A stretch of DNA of 64,000 nucleotides from Alectoria sarmentosa (taxonomy: Eukaryota > Ascomycota > Lecanoromycetes > Lecanorales > Parmeliaceae): NCBI GenBank assembly GCA_009733775.1, contig WOGZ01000034.1, positions 1 to 64,000 of the forward strand, read 5' to 3'. Under the pieces are notes generated by a model that saw only the letters and a program-made list of their open reading frames with translations, had not been told where the DNA came from and searched no databases. Below, one piece after another: positions 58,821 to 64,000 of this stretch; within the stretch, counting starts at the first letter, position 1; each line of letters opens with the position of its first letter. Position numbers and translations under genes: made by a program.

Positions 58821-58822
58821 TA

Positions 58823-61470
58823 CCTAGCCTGAGATGGCGGAAGCCATCGGTGCTTAACAACACAAATTCAAACAACGATTCCTTCCTCCTAAGCCCGACT
58901 ACCTCAGCAAAAGATATACATCAAAAAGCCGTCATCACATTGACCTAATCTGTACCTAACGTCACCAACGATTGAGACATGTGCCTATGCATCCCAAATC
59001 AAGATCTAGACCCACATTGATATTTCTGTGCATTCGCACTCTCTGGTGAGGATTTCATACTTGGTCTGTTCACAGAAACGCAATCAAATTGTCCTCCTTC
59101 AGAACTTCATTGAATTCCATAAACCTCATGCAGACCACATCAAAAGATTACTTCTCTATCAAGCAAGACGTGATCTACGTCAAAAAGATGATTCAAACGT
59201 TTTTCACCCATTTCGTCACCATCGGAGAGTGCACGACAGACAGATTGGCATTTTGAGCGAAAATTGTAAGCCAGTCAGGTGGCTTTTCAAGCAGCGGCAG
59301 ACGCGTCTCAGCTATCTGTCTAGGGATGCTGAATGATAAGTCGTCTTGTGTCTTGTTAACCAACTTTGTTTGGATTTTTCTTGTCAATAATAGTGGCTCC
59401 GTCTAAAGATTTCCAGCCAACTGATGTTGACATAAGCCAAGCCAACCAAGACTCCACTGCGAGCCCTTTATCGACGAGAGCTCGAAGGAAGTACAAGGGC
59501 CAATACAGAGGGGACAGGATTCTCGTTGACTCGATCTAGCTTTGATGTCGCGTTCTCGAAGATCGGCCATGAGTCTTACGCATTGAGAACCCACCTGCTT
59601 GCCTTCTCTGATCCGCCGCGGAGTCGTTTCCGAGCTTCACTTGCCTCATCTCTGGACTCCTCGGCGAATTTCGTTCGCCGGTTTGTCGATCAAGCAACGC
59701 GAGCGCCACTTCTCCTGCTTTGTGTGTGTGGGTGAGCCTCTTGGTAGATTCGCTAGTCATTCATTTTGACCTGGAGAGGGAGCAGGATCAGAACGATCAA
59801 GTCATCTGTGGACGGAATGCTTGTGATATATACGTCCCAGGAGGGCCTCAATGAAATAATCGTCTGTAACCAATTCGGCAACCCGTCACTCTCATCCGTA
59901 GGCTCGACCCTCCAAGCACAGACAGAGACAACTTGACAGTACGCAAGGGGTCTCAATAAGCTTGGAGCAAAATTCAAGTCAGCCGCCACCCGTATAATAG
60001 CAAGATAGATTATTATTTTCCGCACCCAAAAGTATCGAGCGCTCCAGATCCTGCCATTGCTGACCCATCCTTCCAAGATCCCAAAGAAGTCCTATCCAGT
60101 CTTCCGAATCCGTACTGCTAGACACATCAGTACGCACAACGTGAGACCATCAAGTTCATGGCATTACTGTGCTTGGACCTCCTGTGATAGGCAACGAGTT
60201 GATAGAAATGCCCTCGTGGAGATGGGAAGAGCCGTAAACTCGGAGATTGAGAGTGGAACGGTCCGCGAAGGGCTGGCTTTGGGGGACCAAAAAGGCTTGT
60301 ATTGAGATCGCAGCTTTCTGTTTCTGAGACGAGAGGGAGGTTCTGAAGACTAGGTGGTGTAAGGATAAAGCATAGCGTGCATGGGTCAAATGGGAAGATG
60401 ATGTTCATCAAGCGAGGAGGAAACGAAGGAAAAGGGTCAAATATAGGCCATAGAGGGTCACGCGTTCACTCTCGCCTCTTGTGTCAAAATAGGAACCTAA
60501 ATATTCAACAAGCCAACTTAGCTCAGCAGATTCGCGTCACAAGAAATCTATCAAGCGGTGCTCGTTCACATTCACCCAAACCCACGCTAACATCGAACAG
60601 ACATCAGCGACAAGCAGTTACGAAAAGGTACGAACGCAACTGCCTCCCCACATCACCTCTGAATTTCACCAACACCGAGGACTCCAAGGGGGGTTTTCAC
60701 TACTCTATATCAACCAACCACCACCATCAAGAGCGCTAGAGGAAAGTTCTCCTCTTTGTTCCTCACCACATTCGCCTAACGGCAACCAACAATCGTAAGC
60801 ACTCCGCCTTCTCCCACTTCCTGCACCTGAGCATCGCTTGATAGATTTCCATTCATTTTTAGCCGAGAGATCTCATTCCATGCATTGAGAGTAGCTTTCT
60901 GTCACTTCTGTATTTGCTGTAATTAATGCTGCCATGGGCGGGATTCTTTCAACAGCGATGCTCCGGTCGACGAGATTCACAATTGCTACCTGTGACCGAT
61001 GGCAGCACATCGACGGAGCTGTGCAATGAGCAAACGTGACCACAATTCTGTTGTATGATTGTGGGTAAGGTACACCTGCCAAGTAGCTCGCAGCAAGAGA
61101 AACGTGCAAGCCGTCTTGAGCCATGCAAATGCAATTGGTTTCACCTTGATACAAGCGCACCAAAAGCTAGCACTGACTTCGCAAGAACAAAATGCGACAC
61201 GATAAGCATTAGCATACGCGGGAATAATTTACTTGGGCACCGATAGCACAAGGAGAATTATCGTGGGATTCGATACGTCTGATCCGAAGATCTAAAACAC
61301 CAGAAGCGTGCAGATTATCAAGTGGCCATAATCGCTTCTTGCACTGCAAGTCTTTGCATTCGCACTGCTAGATACGAGAATGGACTACGCGTCAGCTGTG
61401 ATCCTTCAAAATGTGGCTTGGTCTTCAAGTGGTCGTGCAGACTCTCTGTCTATCCATCACCTCTTCAGCA
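58823..61470. other. No gene recognised
   Basis: Ordinary composition. Frames up to about 120 codons overlap on both strands (for example 59753-60076 minus, 60377-60739 plus) without motifs or coherent splicing. Unassigned. Confidence 0.4.
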
Positions 61471-62043
61471 ATGCGTCTACACACTCTGCGCATCCTGCTC
61501 CTCGCCGGCTTCACGTCGGCCATCGGCACGCCAGACTGTGTCCGTCCACCACCGCCCCCTTCCTCCCTCCCAACAATCGCCGACTGCGATAAACTCCTCC
61601 AATTGATCACAATTATCGCCCGCATGCAACGCAATATACCTGTGACCTGGAGTCGGCACCCGCCTCAAATCGCAGGCCAGACGTTACCAGCAGTCTTCAA
61701 CTATGGCTCAAATAATGAGTGTGAGTTCGTTGCTGATGTGAACGGGGGGAGTGAAGTAGAGTATACGGAGGATGTATTTCCGACGGGGGATGTGGTGTTC
61801 GTAGGGAGGGATATTGTTGAAACTTGCTTGGTGGGAGAGGCGGGGGCGGGAGACACGATTGGGTCGGATGTGGTGGGACCCAGGGGAATTGTGCGGCTTA
61901 GATTGAGGAAGAAGGGGGTTGAGAAGGCGGCAGATGGTTCTCTGGACCTGTTGAATGGGACGTTGTTCGGCTTGAATGGGACGGATGGGCCGATGTTGAT
62001 GAGGACACTGGAGAGAGCGGAGACTTTCAGCGGTGTAGCTTGA
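61471..62043 (+). CDS. Secreted hypothetical protein, 190 aa
   Basis: ATG at 61471 in a good context (cagcaATGc); the upstream in-frame ATG at 61411 adds 20 residues and hides the signal peptide. Residues 1-18 (MRLHTLRILLLAGFTSAI) form the signal. After a Pro run come IADCDKLLQLI, VTWSRHPPQIAGQTLPAVFN, YGSNNECEFVADV and an IVETCLVGE block, the spacing of a common uncharacterised ascomycete secreted family with Cys at DC, NxC and ETC. One exon. The C-terminal half is Gly- and charge-rich. No enzyme motif. Confidence 0.65.
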   Translation: MRLHTLRILLLAGFTSAIGTPDCVRPPPPPSSLPTIADCDKLLQLITIIARMQRNIPVTWSRHPPQIAGQTLPAVFNYGSNNECEFVADVNGGSEVEYTEDVFPTGDVVFVGRDIVETCLVGEAGAGDTIGSDVVGPRGIVRLRLRKKGVEKAADGSLDLLNGTLFGLNGTDGPMLMRTLERAETFSGVA

Positions 62044-62508
62044 ACTTGTGTTATTCTCGTTGAATAGATACGAATGTCCGAGTCGGCTAGGAGGTCATAC
62101 ATATTGCAACCTTGCTTTGTATTTCCAAGAGGATCACAAGAAGTCAGCAGTAAGGTAAAGAGGTTGACGAGGCATCGTACGCAATGCTGCGTGACAGGTT
62201 CAAAGTTTGCAGATGTACCGTCACAAAACGAACCGCTTCTTTCATGTAAGATCCAGAGCAGCAGATACAGGAAGGCTTTGATCTCCCACAGCCAAATACT
62301 GGAGATCAACGAAGACCCAGAGCAGCTTCACTGTCGCTATGAGGTCCGCGACATGGTCGTGGCTATGGTGTAGAGAACATCGAAAAGTCGAGCTTCAGAA
62401 ATCGAATGTAGCTAAGGTAGCTAGTCGTCCGTGCGTCTTGGCACCCGCTCCGCATTTTCTCCGCAGCACGACTTTTCTCTTCCCCTGGCGTTCGGGTATG
62501 GGAACATT
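62044..62508. other. Intergenic, promoter of the Rab escort gene
   Basis: No supported frame. A pyrimidine-rich stretch (cttttctcttcccctgg) precedes the ATG at 62509. Confidence 0.5.
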
Positions 62509-64000
62509 ATGGAGTCGCTCTCTGATACAGTCTGGGATGTGGTTCTTTCTGGAACTGGACTACCGCAGTCTCTTTTAGCATTGTAAGCCTCCTGAAGGTG
62601 TGCGGCAGAAAGAGCGATTTGTCTGACTGACCTAGGTGAAGGGCATTATCTCGGTCTGGCAAGAAAGTGCTGCACATTGACAAGAATGACTACTACGGAG
62701 GTGCTGAGGCTGCTCTGAGTCTCCAAGACGTGGAATCATGGGCTGATACGGCGGGCGAAGGTAGGAGACATGCTTATCTGTCTTGGCTGTCGCTCATGGT
62801 CAAGCAGGTTCGCCCTTCAGATATGCTACGATTCGGAACGTGGCAGAAGAACCCAAGCCAGAGCCGGAGGAAAAGAACTTTGCAAGATTGGGCTTTTCCA
62901 GAGCATACAGCCTCTCGCTATCGCCGCAGTTGATCTATACTCGCTCCAACCTCCTCCCTGCCCTCGTGTCCTCAAAGGTCTACCGCCAGCTTGAATTCCT
63001 CGCTGTTGGGAGCTGGTGGATATACGAGGATGAGAATCTTCGGCAAGACGCACAGAAAAGAGACTCAGGAGAACTAGCAGCAGCCTTTTCAACAGGGAGC
63101 CTAAGAAGGATACCAGGCGGGCGCGAGGATGTCTTTGCGGACAAGAGTATTGATCTACGTTCCACCAGATCGCTCATGAAGTTCCTCAAGCTCGCTGCAG
63201 ATACGGAAGCACACGCCTCCATACTTGAAGTATGGGGCTCAAAGCCATTTCCAGATTTTCTAGAATCCTATCTCGGCATACCACCGCGAATGCAAGCTCC
63301 TCTACTCGCCTTGACGATGTCTCCAAATCCTCCTATCAAAACACTCACAGTCTACGCACTTCCACGGATCCACCGCCATCTCACATCGGTCGGCATGTTT
63401 GGTCCGGGGTTTGGCTCCGTGATACCCAAGTGGGGCGGGCTTGCAGAGATTGCCCAGGTGGCTTGCAGGGCTGGTGCAGTCGGAGGTGGTGTCTATGTAC
63501 TCAAAAAGGGCTTCGAGACGGACGGGAATTCAGATCAGAAATCCCTAGGAAGAGAGGGCACTCGGATGGATGAAGTTACCCAGTTATCCACCGTCCGTCT
63601 CGAAGGAGGGGTTGAGATCAAGACCCACTGGATCGTCGGCTCAGATTGGGATTTGCCGTCACAACTCGAAACAGTCACCGGTGAAGAGACTGTTTCGGAC
63701 TATGTTTCTCGGAGCATCACCATTGTATCTTCGTCGCTCTCGCAGCTGTTCCCCCCTCCAGCCGAAGGCGCGCCTCCGCCTGCCGGTGCCGTCGTTGTCT
63801 TTCCTACCGGAACTCTTGAGCTTGAATATGACAGTGACAAGCCTGAAATACTAAGAGCCGATCCGCCGCCAGTCTATCTGATGATCCATTCAAGCGACAC
63901 AGGGGAGTGTCCGGCTGGCCAATGTAAGCTCCGTTCGCACTCGTGCTTTGCTTCGACACCCTTTTTAAATGATGACCCAAATTATGAATACTTATCTACA
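62509..64000 (+). CDS. MRS6: Rab escort protein (Rab geranylgeranyltransferase component A), 5' part
   Basis: Exons 62509-62582, 62642-62760 and 62808-63923; all phases agree and 436 residues lie in the window. The protein presents newly made Rab GTPases to the geranylgeranyltransferase and is related to GDI. Marks: start MESLSDTVWDVVLSGTGLPQ (Rossmann strand), RSGKKVLHIDKNDYYGG, GFSRAYSLSLSPQLIYTRSN, YRQLEFLAVGSWWIYED, VFADKSIDLRSTRSLMKFLK, MFGPGFGSVIPKWGGLAEIA then QVACRAGAVGGGVYVL. Exon 3 ends at a GTAAGC donor; the intron, with a gatgac branch, reaches the window's last bases (tctaca), so its acceptor is probably the next base. The gene is cut by the window edge, not truncated. Confidence 0.88.

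Noticed and set aside
1..64000. CRISPR arrays, rRNA genes, bacterial operons
   Set aside because: No regularly spaced repeats with unique spacers and no rRNA-like sequence were seen; introns and gene families are fungal.

Overview
The window looks like nuclear DNA of a filamentous ascomycete (Pezizomycotina). It has short introns (about 45-110 nt) with CTNAC-like branch sites, single-gene transcription units, typical fungal families (Zn2Cys6 regulator, rhodopsin-domain membrane protein, DUF7702, DUF4430, 2EXR/F-box-like, small secreted Cys-rich proteins), and a two-compartment composition. Ordinary-GC gene islands alternate with blocks that are almost pure A/T. In those blocks CpA is scarce, TpA is abundant and CpG survives, which is the footprint of repeat-induced point mutation (RIP). 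The species cannot be named; a plant-associated Leotiomycete or Dothideomycete with AT-isochores would fit.

Layout. 1-6540: RIP-ruined block with a Ty3/Gypsy reverse-transcriptase relic (minus, ~228-576) and, at ~4450-6203, an eroded copy of a terminal-inverted-repeat (TIR) element. 6541-34195: gene island with a 57-aa secreted peptide (8.7 kb), a nine-exon rhodopsin-domain protein (10.4-11.8 kb), a probably broken nucleotidyltransferase-like gene (12.4-13.7 kb), a protein with two internally duplicated C2HC fingers and a Ser-rich 22-aa repeat (16.0-17.5 kb), and a family of 2EXR/F-box-like genes at 22-31.5 kb (two tandem paralogues, one pseudogene with two in-frame stops, and one intact gene spliced to a gag-type CCHC knuckle exon). 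A dead DUF4430 secreted-protein gene follows (32.3-33.1 kb). 34204-39211: a 5.0-kb RIP-degraded element with near-intact ~64-bp TIRs and an 8-bp target-site duplication. 39220-57475: second gene island with a secreted Cys-rich protein, DUF7702 membrane protein, Zn2Cys6 regulator, cyclophilin, a secreted hypothetical protein and a ferric reductase. 57477-58820: a 1.34-kb TA-flanked TIR element. 58823-64000: a secreted protein and a Rab escort protein (MRS6/REP) that leaves the window inside an intron.

There is no operon-like logic or obvious metabolite cluster. Housekeeping genes (PPIL1-type cyclophilin, Rab escort protein, ferric reductase) sit near accessory genes (secreted proteins, 2EXR family) and next to dead transposons. 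The most notable items are the TIR element with spared ends and its inverted, independently RIPped relative, the gag-knuckle/2EXR/TPR fusion gene, and several gene-specific inactivations. All exon boundaries were read by eye.
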